Below are positions 26,037-33,580 of a DNA stretch of 43,663 nt, piece by piece. Where the stretch lies: positions 1 to 43,663 of the forward strand of contig NZ_JAAGUY010000036.1 in assembly GCF_010868145.1 (NCBI RefSeq), in the 5' to 3' direction. The DNA is from Nocardia cyriacigeorgica. GTDB lineage: Bacteria > Actinomycetota > Actinomycetes > Mycobacteriales > Mycobacteriaceae. Under the pieces are notes generated by a model, which worked only from the letters and a program-made list of their open reading frames with translations, had not been told where the DNA came from and did not search any database. The first letter of the stretch is position 1. The number at the start of each line of letters is the position of its first letter. A program made the translations under genes and the position numbers.

Positions 26037-26744
26037 TCAGCCGATATAACGCTGCAACCGCGCCGACAGCCGTGGAGCCAGCGGGCCGTCGGCTACGACA
26101 CGCTCCTCGACGTAGGCCAGATCTCCGCCCTCGACGATCCCGTACAGCCGCTTGGCGCCGCCGACGACCACACCGGACTGGCTGCGGATCACCACATCGG
26201 TGGCCAGCTCCCAGGACGACTGGGTCAGCGCCTCGCCGTAGAACAGCTCGACGATGCCGGAGCTGTGCGTGAGCAGCAGTTCGATGACCTCGTCGTCGGC
26301 ATCGGTGCCGACTCGCCAGAACCCGGTTTCGCGCAGATCGGGGCCGCCGTAGCTGCCATCGGATTCGATGACCCAGGAGCGGGAATCCCAGGCCAGGAAG
26401 TCTCCGCCGTCGTGGGAGACGATGATCTGCTGCCCGAACCGGTAATCGCCACGCTCGGGATCGTTGCCTTCGCCCTCACCGCGCCAGACGCCGACCATCG
26501 GCAGCAGTGCGAGCATGGCAGAACTCAGGTCCGGCCCGAGCCGCAGATTCGCGGTGTCCTCGGGCAGCGGAAGGTCCGGCAGCACCGGAATATTGCGGGC
26601 ACCGGTCGATTTCGCCCGCTCGACGGCGTCGGCCACGGCCTGATCGCCGCTACGCCGCTCCGGCCGTTCGACCGGGGCGTTGCCGTTCATGTTCTCACTC
26701 GCTCGCTCGGCCGGATCGGAACCTTCGCTCGCGAGATCACTCAT
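26037..26744 (-). CDS. Ferric-nitrobindin-like protein (FABP fold)
   Basis: 235-residue ten-strand beta-barrel of the nitrobindin group (Rv0813c position). The family opening is LPMVGVWRGEGEGNDPE, followed by FGQQIIVSHDGGDFLAWDSRSW. True nitrobindins coordinate ferric haem and isomerise peroxynitrite through a His near the C-terminus; here the equivalent segment is GPLAPRLSARLQRYIG without His, so haem binding is doubtful. ATG at 26744 overlaps the stop of the preceding 31-codon membrane peptide (ATGA); an internal ATG (MNGNAPVERPERR) is another possible start because the first 60 residues look disordered. Confidence 0.85.
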   Translation of the reverse strand: MSDLASEGSDPAERASENMNGNAPVERPERRSGDQAVADAVERAKSTGARNIPVLPDLPLPEDTANLRLGPDLSSAMLALLPMVGVWRGEGEGNDPERGDYRFGQQIIVSHDGGDFLAWDSRSWVIESDGSYGGPDLRETGFWRVGTDADDEVIELLLTHSSGIVELFYGEALTQSSWELATDVVIRSQSGVVVGGAKRLYGIVEGGDLAYVEERVVADGPLAPRLSARLQRYIG

Positions 26745-26836
26745 GATTCGGTGAACAGCCGGTAGAAGACGTACAGGCCGAACCATCCGATGAGGATGGA
26801 CACGGCCACCAGCAGAATCTCGAAGAAGAGGACCAC
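26741..26836 (-). CDS. 31-residue single-span membrane peptide
   Basis: GTG at 26836 opens VVLFFEILLVAVSILIGWFG, then LYVFYRLFTES and TGA. Almost the whole peptide is one hydrophobic helix with a short basic/acidic end. The stop overlaps the nitrobindin-like start as ATGA, so translation is coupled, which supports a real gene. An out-of-frame ATG at 26838 would give a Ser/Trp-rich non-membrane product and is less plausible. No Shine-Dalgarno is obvious, so it may be leaderless. Function unknown. Confidence 0.65.
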   Translation of the reverse strand: MVLFFEILLVAVSILIGWFGLYVFYRLFTES

Positions 26837-26980
26837 ATCTGGAGTCTAGCTATTGCGGTACGGCGGCACGCAAACGCCCCCGCGGCCACGGATATCGGCA
26901 TCGGCGGCCACGAATACGGGCCACACCGGTCACGCGTATCAACCACTGCGGCCGATTGCACGGCCCACCGTGGCAACGCG

Positions 26981-27019
26981 AAGGCCCCGCACCCTCCGGA
27001 TGGGAGGCTACGGGGCCTT
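26981..27019 (-). terminator. Terminator of the cysA2-sseC operon
   Basis: AAGGCCCCG (26981-26989) pairs with CGGGGCCTT (27011-27019), and inside CCCTCC pairs with GGGAGG around a GGAT loop. The hairpin starts 13 bp beyond the sseC stop on the minus strand. Confidence 0.8.
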
Positions 27020-27032
27020 GAAGCGGTGTGGA

Positions 27033-27338
27033 CTACTTCGCGACCGCGACGTCCACGCTGTGGATGCCCGCGCCCTCGGGGCGGACCTCGGCCGAGCCGT
27101 TGCCCGCCGAGCTCAGCGCACGCACGGTCCACGCGCCCGGCGCGGCGAAGAACCGGAAGTCACCGGTCCCCGACGCCACGACCTCGGCGGTGAAATCACC
27201 GTTGCCGTCGAGCAAACGCACGAAGGCGCCGCCCACCGGCTGGCCGTCGGTGCTCAGGACACGGCCGGTGATGACCGTTTCCTTCTCCACGTCGACCCCC
27301 GCGGGGATGGCCTGACCCTGGGTAGGTGCTGCACACAT
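27033..27338 (-). CDS. sseC: SseC-like DUF1416 protein
   Basis: 101-residue beta-rich protein that always accompanies the CysA-type sulfurtransferase in actinobacteria. Start MCAAPTQGQAIPAGVD contains one Cys; the body (VITGRVLSTDGQPVGGAFVRLLD...GDFRFFAAPGAWTVRALS) resembles a carboxypeptidase-regulatory/transthyretin-like fold. Its exact biochemical role is unknown; a role in thiosulfate/sulfur transfer is inferred from the pairing. It starts 5 bp after the sulfurtransferase stop and closes the operon. Confidence 0.88.
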   Translation of the reverse strand: MCAAPTQGQAIPAGVDVEKETVITGRVLSTDGQPVGGAFVRLLDGNGDFTAEVVASGTGDFRFFAAPGAWTVRALSSAGNGSAEVRPEGAGIHSVDVAVAK

Positions 27339-27343
27339 ATTGA

Positions 27344-28177
27344 TTACGCTCCCAACTCGATCGGTGCGCCGACGAGCGAACCGTATTCGGTCCAGCTGCC
27401 GTCGTAGTTCTTGACGTTCTGGTGGCCGAGCAGCTCCTGCAGCACGAACCAGGTGTGCGAGGAACGCTCACCGATGCGGCAGTAGGCGATGGTGTCCTTG
27501 GAGCCGTCCAGGCCGGCCTCGGCGTAGATCGCGGTGAGCTCGTCGTCGGACTTGAAGGTGCCGTCCTCGTTCGCGGCCTTGCTCCACGGCACGTTGATGG
27601 CGCCGGGGATGTGGCCGGGACGCTGGCTCTGCTCCTGCGGCAGGTGCGCGGGAGCCAGGATCTTGCCGGTGAACTCGTCAGGGGACCGGACGTCGACCAG
27701 GTTCTTGGCGCCGATGGCCGCGATGACCTCGTCGCGGAACGCGCGGATCGACACGTCCGGGGCGGACGCCTTGTACTGGGTGGCCGGGCGGCTGACCGCT
27801 TCGGTGGACAGCGGGCGGCCGTCGAGCTCCCACTTCTTACGGCCACCGTCGAGCAGCTTGACGTTGTTGTGGCCGTACAGCTTGAAGTACCAGTAGGCGT
27901 ATGCGGCGAACCAGTTGTTGTTGCCGCCGTAGAGCACGACTTCGTCGTCGTTGGCGATACCGCGCGCCGAGAGCAGATCGGAGAACTGCTCCTGGTTCAC
28001 GAAATCACGACGAACCTGATCCTGCAGGTCCTTCTTCCAGTCGAGCCGGACGGCGCCCTCGATGTGACCGCCGTCGTAGGCGGAGGTGTCCTCGTCGACC
28101 TCGACGAAGACCACGCCGGGGGCGTTGAGGTTCTCTTCGGCCCAGTCAACGGAGACCAGGACATCGGAGCGGGCCAT
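27344..28177 (-). CDS. cysA2: Thiosulfate/3-mercaptopyruvate sulfurtransferase (double rhodanese)
   Basis: 277 residues with two rhodanese domains. The catalytic Cys is C233 in AYCRIGERSSHTWF, at the end of the C-terminal domain; the N-terminal domain contains DTSAYDGGHIEGAVRLDW and lacks an active Cys. The CRIGER loop, six residues starting with Cys and then SS, is the thiosulfate-sulfurtransferase pattern. ATG at 28177 has AAAGGA upstream. Downstream of the DUF4395 gene by 30 bp and upstream of sseC by 5 bp, in the operon governed by the polycysteine leader. Confidence 0.93.
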   Translation of the reverse strand: MARSDVLVSVDWAEENLNAPGVVFVEVDEDTSAYDGGHIEGAVRLDWKKDLQDQVRRDFVNQEQFSDLLSARGIANDDEVVLYGGNNNWFAAYAYWYFKLYGHNNVKLLDGGRKKWELDGRPLSTEAVSRPATQYKASAPDVSIRAFRDEVIAAIGAKNLVDVRSPDEFTGKILAPAHLPQEQSQRPGHIPGAINVPWSKAANEDGTFKSDDELTAIYAEAGLDGSKDTIAYCRIGERSSHTWFVLQELLGHQNVKNYDGSWTEYGSLVGAPIELGA

Positions 28178-28207
28178 GTTGTTCCTTTCGGTGGTGACTT
28201 GCAGGGG

Positions 28208-28696
28208 TCAGTTCGGTGCCGGGGTCCGGCGGAAACGGGCTACCAGCGGATAGATCCGGCAACCAAGGCAGATCCCGAACGCCGCGTTCAGGAACGCGGC
28301 GAACAGAGCGAAGCCGGCGAAGATCGCGCCGACGACGGGGGCGCCGAGCACGAAGCCCAGCAGGCTCACGGCCGCGAAGGCCAGGCCGAGTAGTTGGGCG
28401 AACCGCAGCGGTGCCTCGGGTTCGGTCTCGGTGACCGGGCCCGAGCGCGGGGCGATGAGGTTCGCGTAGATGCGGCCGTACGGGTGACGTTTCGGCCCGT
28501 TGACGGCGCCGAGCCCGAAGACGACCGCCTGTACCGCGATGAGCACGGCGGCGATCACGGGGGAGACGGCGGCGGCGATCAGGACCAGGACCAGGACGGC
28601 CGTGGTGATCCAGGCGACGAAGCGCGGTCCGCGCACGTCGACGTAACCGGCCGGGATCGACCTGGTTCCGGAAGTTTCGATGGAATCGGTAGACAT
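28208..28696 (-). CDS. DUF4395 membrane protein
   Basis: 162 residues, four hydrophobic segments (about 27-45, 47-64, 101-119 and 121-140), ending in a C-x-x-C pair, C143 and C146 of FGICLGCRIYPLVARF. The short TSGTRSIPAGYVDVRGPRF N-terminus is typical. The CxxC and its place ahead of a sulfurtransferase, with a thioredoxin upstream, suggest membrane thiol or sulfur handling; that is inference. ATG at 28696 has AGGAG about 8 nt upstream; an in-frame longer start at 28744 would run into the hairpin region. Confidence 0.85.
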   Translation of the reverse strand: MSTDSIETSGTRSIPAGYVDVRGPRFVAWITTAVLVLVLIAAAVSPVIAAVLIAVQAVVFGLGAVNGPKRHPYGRIYANLIAPRSGPVTETEPEAPLRFAQLLGLAFAAVSLLGFVLGAPVVGAIFAGFALFAAFLNAAFGICLGCRIYPLVARFRRTPAPN

Positions 28697-28744
28697 CGGA
28701 GGTACTCCTGCGCTCGAGGTGCTGTTCGGCGGGAAATTTGCCAA

Positions 28745-28816
28745 TTCGCCGGGGGATCAAAGGATCTCTCGCGCGGCGAACGCTGGTCGGCGTCAGGAAA
28801 TCTGAGCGGGCCGACC
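28745..28816 (-). promoter_or_regulatory. Attenuator-like hairpins between leader peptide and DUF4395 gene
   Basis: Reading the minus strand, hairpin 1 (arms GGTCGGC at 28816-28810 and GCCGACC at 28791-28785) starts 3 nt after the leader stop. Hairpin 2 has arms TTCGCCG (28780-28774) and CGGCGAA (28751-28745). The second arm of hairpin 2 can instead pair with CCCGCCG further down, closer to the ribosome binding site. Such alternatives are expected of an attenuator. Confidence 0.6.
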
Positions 28817-28818
28817 GA

Positions 28819-28905
28819 TCAGCGGCACAGGCAGCAACAACCACCGAGCCGACACAGATCAACTGTGCGGCGTCGGGTGAGCATCAGCTCGCGGTGGGAT
28901 TGCAC
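28819..28905 (-). CDS. Leaderless polycysteine leader peptide (cysteine attenuator)
   Basis: 28 codons from GTG 28905, or 21 from the in-frame ATG at 28884. The C-terminal part reads LTRRRTVDLCRLGG followed by three consecutive Cys, Leu, Cys, Arg, stop. The RRR-x-VDLCR core is the pattern of actinobacterial leader peptides placed before sulfur genes, and five Cys codons in the last eleven would stall a ribosome at low cysteinyl-tRNA. A -10 box TAAACT ends 7 nt before the GTG, so the mRNA should begin at or next to the start codon. Polycysteine leaderless ORFs acting as cysteine-responsive attenuators are described in mycobacteria. Confidence 0.85.
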   Translation of the reverse strand: MQSHRELMLTRRRTVDLCRLGGCCCLCR

Positions 28906-28912
28906 GGAAGGC

Positions 28913-28918
28913 AGTTTA
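28913..28918 (-). promoter_or_regulatory. -10 box for the leader peptide/sulfur operon
   Basis: TAAACT on the minus strand, ending 7 nt before GTG 28905, predicts a transcript beginning at the start codon. No good -35 hexamer is seen; that area is occupied by the inverted repeat at 28920-28940, which suggests activator-dependent or repressed expression. Confidence 0.6.
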
Positions 28919-28919
28919 C

Positions 28920-28948
28920 CCAATTCCCGGGGAGAATTGGACCCCGGG
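28920..28948. promoter_or_regulatory. Overlapping inverted repeats upstream of the sulfur-operon promoter
   Basis: CCAATTC (28920-28926) and GAATTGG (28934-28940) are perfect 7-bp arms; CCCGGGG (28926-28932) and CCCCGGG (28942-28948) form a second, overlapping pair. They sit where -35 should be. A candidate operator for a sulfur or redox regulator. Confidence 0.55.
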
Positions 28949-28987
28949 TTGATCGAGAAGCTGTCCGGCCAGGTCCACGGCCGGTTT

Positions 28988-29422
28988 TCAGACGGTCAGC
29001 GGCGTCAGCGCACTGCGCAGATCGCCGACTTGCGGGACACCGGAGATGCGGAAGCGCTCACGGCCTTCGGCATCGAAGACGAACGTGGTCGGCAGCGACA
29101 TCACATTGAGCGCCTTGGCCAGGGTGGGGTCGGCGTCGATATCGACCTCGATATCGCGCGGCGGCTGCGGCGAATCGGCCAAATCCTCGGTCACACCGGC
29201 GACTACGCGACGCACGGCCGTGCACGGGCCGCACCATTCGGCGGAGAAATGCAGCACGGCGGGACCGGATCCGGTGACGCCTGCGGCGGCGAGCAGTTCG
29301 GCACGCTCGCCGGTGCCGCTGTCGAGGATGGCCGGGCGGACGGTGCCTTCACGGGTGCGTAGATACAGTCCGACGGCGACACCGGCCAGCAGCATCACCA
29401 CCAGAATTGTGATTTCGATCAT
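28988..29422 (-). CDS. Membrane-anchored thioredoxin-like protein
   Basis: 144 residues. Residues 3-21 are a hydrophobic anchor (ITILVVMLLAGVAVGLYL), then a thioredoxin domain with the full redox motif W-C-G-P-C at 63-67 and the cis-Pro in MSLPTTFVFD. It should face outward from the membrane, exchanging disulfides (orientation inferred). ATG at 29422 overlaps the lmeA stop (ATGA), so the two are translationally coupled. Equivalent of Rv0816c by position. The sulfur operon begins downstream with its own promoter. Confidence 0.9.
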   Translation of the reverse strand: MIEITILVVMLLAGVAVGLYLRTREGTVRPAILDSGTGERAELLAAAGVTGSGPAVLHFSAEWCGPCTAVRRVVAGVTEDLADSPQPPRDIEVDIDADPTLAKALNVMSLPTTFVFDAEGRERFRISGVPQVGDLRSALTPLTV

Positions 29423-30222
29423 TGTCGCCGCAATCTGTCGAGGTCGATCGTCACGTTCTCACCCCTGCCCTCGACGACGATCTGGCCGCCGAGCGCGAAG
29501 ACCTCGGTGGGCCGGATGCCGAACGGAAGTTCCTTCGTATCGATGGTACGGGTGAATCGGGCCAGCACGGCAGGAGCGTCGGCCTCGGGGACGACGACGC
29601 TGGAGGTGTCGTCGGGGCCGCGGTAGAAGCCGGTGGCGATGACGCGGATCTGATCGCCGTCCAACAGCAGATCGGCCTGCACGCTGACGCGCTCGCCTGC
29701 GACCTGCGCGCCGAACTGGCCGGTCGGCGCCTTGGGCAGGGTTCCGGTCAGCACCAGGGCGCCCGCGGTGGTCATCCCGGTGCCGCCCGAGCCGCCGGTG
29801 CCGTCGGATTTGTCTGCCGGACGGGAATGAACCTGCAGGTCGGGGATGCCGAACAACCTGCCGAGCTCGATCGGCTCCACCCGCATCCGCACGTCGACCC
29901 GGTCCACCGGCACGCTGCGGACTCGGCCGTCGACCAGATCGCCGAGCGGCAACTGCATCCCGGCCAGTGTGGCCTCGACCGCGATCTCACCCGGAATGTC
30001 CGGACGCATGCTGCGTGCGGTGATCTGGATGTTGTCGTAGCGGCCGTTGAACGCCTGACGCAGGAACGGGAAACCGTGGAAGGTCACCTCTGGGTCGGCG
30101 CTCAGATCGGCGCCTTCGCGCAGGGACCGGGAGACGCGGTACTCCGAATACGCGGCGGCGCCGAAATCGATGACCACCGCCAGTCCCGCGAGACACAGCA
30201 GCCCGATAATCAGCTTGCGCAT
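29419..30222 (-). CDS. lmeA: LmeA-family phospholipid-binding protein (DUF2993)
   Basis: 267 residues. MRKLIIGLLCLAGLAVVIDF forms an N-terminal signal or anchor, followed by a long beta-rich DUF2993 domain (FHGFPFLRQAFNGRYDNIQI, typical). In mycobacteria, LmeA is a periplasmic protein needed for lipomannan elongation (Rv0817c). A Gly/Ser/Thr linker of about 15 residues (DKSDGTGGSGGTG) splits the domain. ATG at 30222 is preferred to a GTG at 30249, because it opens directly into the hydrophobic helix. Divergent from glnR. Confidence 0.87.
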   Translation of the reverse strand: MRKLIIGLLCLAGLAVVIDFGAAAYSEYRVSRSLREGADLSADPEVTFHGFPFLRQAFNGRYDNIQITARSMRPDIPGEIAVEATLAGMQLPLGDLVDGRVRSVPVDRVDVRMRVEPIELGRLFGIPDLQVHSRPADKSDGTGGSGGTGMTTAGALVLTGTLPKAPTGQFGAQVAGERVSVQADLLLDGDQIRVIATGFYRGPDDTSSVVVPEADAPAVLARFTRTIDTKELPFGIRPTEVFALGGQIVVEGRGENVTIDLDRLRRQ

Positions 30223-30370
30223 GTGATGAACAGTAACTGGGCCGCTCACCCGGATGACAAGCTCATCGGCTCATACGCGCTAATCTTGCATCCGATCACC
30301 TGTGACCAGCGACGTGGCACGCGGCGACGATGCCGGGCTTTCGCGTAGCTACGAAATGGGAGGAGTGCTT

Positions 30371-31135
30371 GTGGAGCTGCTCCTGCTCACATCCGACCCC
30401 AATCCGGAATCGGTGCTGCCCTCGCTCGCGCTGCTCGCGCATACCGTGCGGCCCGCGCCGACGGAGGTGGCCTCGCTGCTCGAGGCCGGGACCGCGGACG
30501 TCGCCCTGGTGGACGCGCGCACCGACCTCGCCGCCGCCCGCGGACTGTGCCGCCTGCTCGGCAGTACCGGATCGTCGGTGCCGGTGGTGGCGGTGCTCAC
30601 CGAGGGCGGTTTGGTGGCCGTCAATGCCGATTGGGGCCTGGACGACATCCTGCTGCCCGGTACCGGCCCGGCCGAATTGGATGCGCGCCTGCGGCTGCTT
30701 GTCGGCCGCAATGGCGGTGTCGCCAGTCCGGAGGCCACCGGCAAGATCACTCTCGGCGAGCTGGTGATCGACGAGGGGACCTATACCGCGCGGTTGCGTG
30801 GTCGTCCGCTCGACCTCACCTATAAGGAATTCGAGCTGCTGAAGTACCTGGCCCAGCACGCCGGCCGGGTGTTCACCCGTGCCCAGTTGCTGCAGGAGGT
30901 GTGGGGCTACGACTTCTTCGGTGGCACCCGCACCGTCGACGTTCATGTGCGGCGGCTGCGCGCCAAGCTCGGCAGCGAATACGAATCGCTGATCGGCACC
31001 GTCCGCAATGTCGGTTACAAGGCCGTGCGTCCGGCGCGTTCCAATGCCAAGGGTGAGCCGCCGAGCTTCCCCGAGGAGGAGTCCGACGGTTCCGATGGCA
31101 CGCCACTCGCCCCGATCAATGGCACCGCTCAGTAA
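30371..31135 (+). CDS. glnR: Nitrogen response regulator GlnR (OmpR/PhoB family)
   Basis: 254 residues: receiver-like domain (about 1-110; Asp48 in VALVDARTD) and PhoB-type winged helix (about 135-220) with LTYKEFELLKYLAQHAGRVFTRAQLL.EVWGYDFFGGTRTVDVHVRRLRAKLG. This closely follows mycobacterial GlnR (Rv0818), an orphan regulator of nitrogen assimilation that works without phosphorylation. GGGAGGAG at 30358-30365 sets the start at GTG 30371, matching the known N-terminus; upstream in-frame starts at 30356 or 30302 are unlikely. The C-terminal tail is acidic and variable. Confidence 0.95.
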   Translation: MELLLLTSDPNPESVLPSLALLAHTVRPAPTEVASLLEAGTADVALVDARTDLAAARGLCRLLGSTGSSVPVVAVLTEGGLVAVNADWGLDDILLPGTGPAELDARLRLLVGRNGGVASPEATGKITLGELVIDEGTYTARLRGRPLDLTYKEFELLKYLAQHAGRVFTRAQLLQEVWGYDFFGGTRTVDVHVRRLRAKLGSEYESLIGTVRNVGYKAVRPARSNAKGEPPSFPEEESDGSDGTPLAPINGTAQ

Positions 31136-31251
31136 CGGCACGTTAAATAGCGGGCCGCTCACCAGCGGTGGGAAATGTCCGGATTGCCGTTAAATTGGCG
31201 GGCAGCACGACCCCGGCGTCATCGGCGACACAGTGGATGGGTGGTATGCGA

Positions 31252-32169
31252 ATGAGCGACATGACGTTGCGCTGGAGTGATGAGCTCGACGCCGGCATCG
31301 CCGAACAGGTGCGGGCGACGCTGGATCGCGCGGTGGAAACCGACGGTGTGGCAGCCATCTCCGAACAGGCCGTGCTGTCGCTGCGGGAGGCCGATGCGGC
31401 CCGTCACCTGGTGGGTCTGCGCGAGGGTGCGGTGATCGGCTACGCGAATCTCGTGTCCGCGCACGGTGATCATCCGGCGATGGCGGAGGTCGTGGTCGAT
31501 CCCGCCGTCCGCGGCAATGGATACGGCGCCGAGTTGGTCGCCGAAGCGCTCGCCGCGGGAGGTGCGGGAGCGCGGGTCTGGGCGCACGGGAATCTGCCCG
31601 CTGCGCGAGCGGTGTCGGCGCGGCTGGGGCTGACGATCGCGCGGGAGCTGTGGCAGATGCGCCGCGATCTGGCTACCGAAGAGCTACCCGAATTGGCGGT
31701 GCCGGAAGGCGTTCAGCTGCGCACCTACGCGGGCGCGGACGATGACGCCGAGCTGTTGCGGGTCAACAACGCCGCCTTCGCCTGGCATCCGGAACAGGGT
31801 GGCTGGACCGATCGCGATATCGCGGTGCGCCATGACGAGCCGTGGTTCGACCCGAAGGGCCTGTTCCTCGCGGTCGATCCCGCCGATCCTGATCGGCTGC
31901 TGGGATTTCACTGGACCAAGGTTCACGCCGAACTCGATCCGCCGCTGGGGGAGGTCTATGTGGTCGGGATCGATCCGGCGGCGCAGGGCCGTGGGCTCGG
32001 CGGGCTGCTCACCCTTGCGGGGCTGCACTATCTGCGTGATCGCGGGCTCGGTGCGGTGCTGTTGTATACCGAGGCCGACAACGAGTCCGCGGTACGCACA
32101 TACACCCGGCTCGGCTTCACCGTCGCTCATGTGGACGCCGCCTATACAGCCGCCGGGCACGCGAGCTGA
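31252..32169 (+). CDS. mshD: Mycothiol synthase MshD
   Basis: Final step of mycothiol synthesis: acetylates Cys-GlcN-Ins with acetyl-CoA. 305 residues of tandem GNAT domains. The N-terminal half keeps VVVDPAVRGNGYGAELV and the C-terminal half IDPAAQGRGLGGLLTLAGLHYLRDRG and YTEADNESAVRTYTRLGF, the mycothiol-synthase signature. ATG at 31252 (MSDMTLRWSDEL) is chosen; an ATG at 31246 gives two more residues. Follows glnR by 116 bp in the order Rv0818-Rv0819. Mycothiol identifies the host as an actinomycete. Confidence 0.95.
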   Translation: MSDMTLRWSDELDAGIAEQVRATLDRAVETDGVAAISEQAVLSLREADAARHLVGLREGAVIGYANLVSAHGDHPAMAEVVVDPAVRGNGYGAELVAEALAAGGAGARVWAHGNLPAARAVSARLGLTIARELWQMRRDLATEELPELAVPEGVQLRTYAGADDDAELLRVNNAAFAWHPEQGGWTDRDIAVRHDEPWFDPKGLFLAVDPADPDRLLGFHWTKVHAELDPPLGEVYVVGIDPAAQGRGLGGLLTLAGLHYLRDRGLGAVLLYTEADNESAVRTYTRLGFTVAHVDAAYTAAGHAS

Positions 32170-32286
32170 GAATCCGGCGAACCGGACACAAACATCTCAT
32201 CCAACTGAACGGCAATCGGACGATCAGGGGAGCTCGAGTAAATGTGGGGCAAATGTCACAGCGGTAGGCGCGGTTATCGCCAGGCT

Positions 32287-32341
32287 GTTCACCTTCCGTT
32301 CACCCAGCCTGGTCCAACTGTCCACCGGGCGAATCTAGGTT
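32287..32341 (+). promoter_or_regulatory. PHO box and -10 of the pst operon
   Basis: GTTCACC-TTCC-GTTCACC (32287-32304) is a perfect 11-bp-period direct repeat matching the actinobacterial PhoP/RegX3 box. A third half site, GTCCACC (32320-32326), lies exactly 22 bp after the second, in phase. TAGGTT (32336-32341) fits a -10, ten bp beyond the last half site, as for phosphate-starvation activation. Confidence 0.88.
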
Positions 32342-32457
32342 ACTTGTGGGCAGCATGCGCTGCCTGGTGCGCAAGTTCCCCGCGAACCGCACCACATCAC
32401 CCGCCCGGGCCGGTGAGGGGCCGGGCGTGTAGTACGACGCAAACATGCGGAGGAATT

Positions 32458-33567
32458 GTGAAGTTCAAGCGCAGCAGCGCACTCGTCGGTGTGCTGGCCG
32501 CCGGTGCAATGACGCTCGCCGGTTGTGGCAGCGATGACAATGCCTCGACCACGGGCACCGAGGCGAACACCAACGTCGCCTGCGGCGGCAAGGATGCGCT
32601 GAAGGCCAGTGGCGCGTCCTCGCAGAAGAACGCCATGGAGATCTTCACCACGGCGTACGAGACGAACTGCGATGGCCAGACCCTCAACTACACCTCGAGT
32701 GGTTCCGGCGCGGGCGTCAGCGAGTTCCTCGGCGGCCAGACCGATTTCGGCGGCTCCGACTCGCCGCTGAGCGCCAAGAAGGACGAGCCCGCCAAGGCTG
32801 AACAGCGCTGCGCCTCGCCTGCCTGGAACCTGCCGACCGTTTTCGGTCCCATCGCCATCACCTACAACATCGACGGCGTCACCGACCTCGTACTGGACGG
32901 CCCGACCGCCGCCAAGGTCTTCAACGGCACCATCAAGACCTGGGACGCCCCCGAGATCAAGGCGCTGAACCCGAACGCCGCGCTGCCCGCCGAGCCCATC
33001 GCCGTGGTCTTCCGCAGCGACGACTCCGGCACCACCGACAACTTCCAGCTCTACCTCGACGCTGCCTCCGACGGCGCCTGGGGTAAGGGCGCGGGCAAGG
33101 TCTTCGCCGGCGGTGTCGGCGAGGGCGCCAAGGGCAATGAGGGCACCTCGGCCGCGGTGAAGGGCACCAAGAACTCCATCACATACAACGAGTGGGCGTT
33201 CGCCAAGGCGCAGGATCTGTCCATCGCGCAGGTCATCACCTCGGCGAGCCCGGAGCCGGTCACCCTGTCGGTCGAGTCGGCCGGTAAGGCCATCGACGGC
33301 GTGAAGATCAAGGGTGAGGGCAACGACCTGGCCCTCGACACTTCCTCGTTCTACAAGCCGAGCCAGGCCGGCGCCTACCCGATCGTGATGGCGACCTACG
33401 AGATCGTGTGCTCCAAGTACGCCAACGCCGATACGGCCACCGCCGTCAAGGCGTTCCTGACCTCGGCCGTCACCAACGGTCAGCAAGGTTTGGAGGGCGC
33501 CGGATACATCCCGATCCCGGACCAGTTCAAGACCCGGCTGACCGCCGCGATCAACGCCATCTCCTGA
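32458..33567 (+). CDS. pstS: Phosphate ABC transporter substrate-binding lipoprotein PstS
   Basis: 369 residues. The signal peptide ends in the lipobox LAGC with lipidated Cys23, so the protein is anchored outside the membrane. PBP-like phosphate-binding features include ASGASSQ, TSSGSGAG and FRSDDSGTTDNFQ, which supply the hydroxyl and Asp ligands. GTG at 32458 has GGAGGAA upstream. Controlled by the PHO box at 32287; followed by pstC after 13 bp. The four-gene pst set sits where M. tuberculosis keeps only phoT. Confidence 0.95.
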   Translation: MKFKRSSALVGVLAAGAMTLAGCGSDDNASTTGTEANTNVACGGKDALKASGASSQKNAMEIFTTAYETNCDGQTLNYTSSGSGAGVSEFLGGQTDFGGSDSPLSAKKDEPAKAEQRCASPAWNLPTVFGPIAITYNIDGVTDLVLDGPTAAKVFNGTIKTWDAPEIKALNPNAALPAEPIAVVFRSDDSGTTDNFQLYLDAASDGAWGKGAGKVFAGGVGEGAKGNEGTSAAVKGTKNSITYNEWAFAKAQDLSIAQVITSASPEPVTLSVESAGKAIDGVKIKGEGNDLALDTSSFYKPSQAGAYPIVMATYEIVCSKYANADTATAVKAFLTSAVTNGQQGLEGAGYIPIPDQFKTRLTAAINAIS

Positions 33568-33580
33568 TCGTCAGCCAGCC

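Noticed and set aside
25877..26765. Plus-strand open frames opposite the nitrobindin-like gene
   Set aside because: Shadows of the minus-strand gene, which has a clear family signature and its own terminator.
28146..28862. Minus-strand frame beginning MICVGSVVVAACAADRS, overlapping the cysteine leader
   Set aside because: It is out of frame with the VDLCR-polycysteine leader and runs antiphase through DUF4395; the leader frame has the recognised pattern and promoter spacing.
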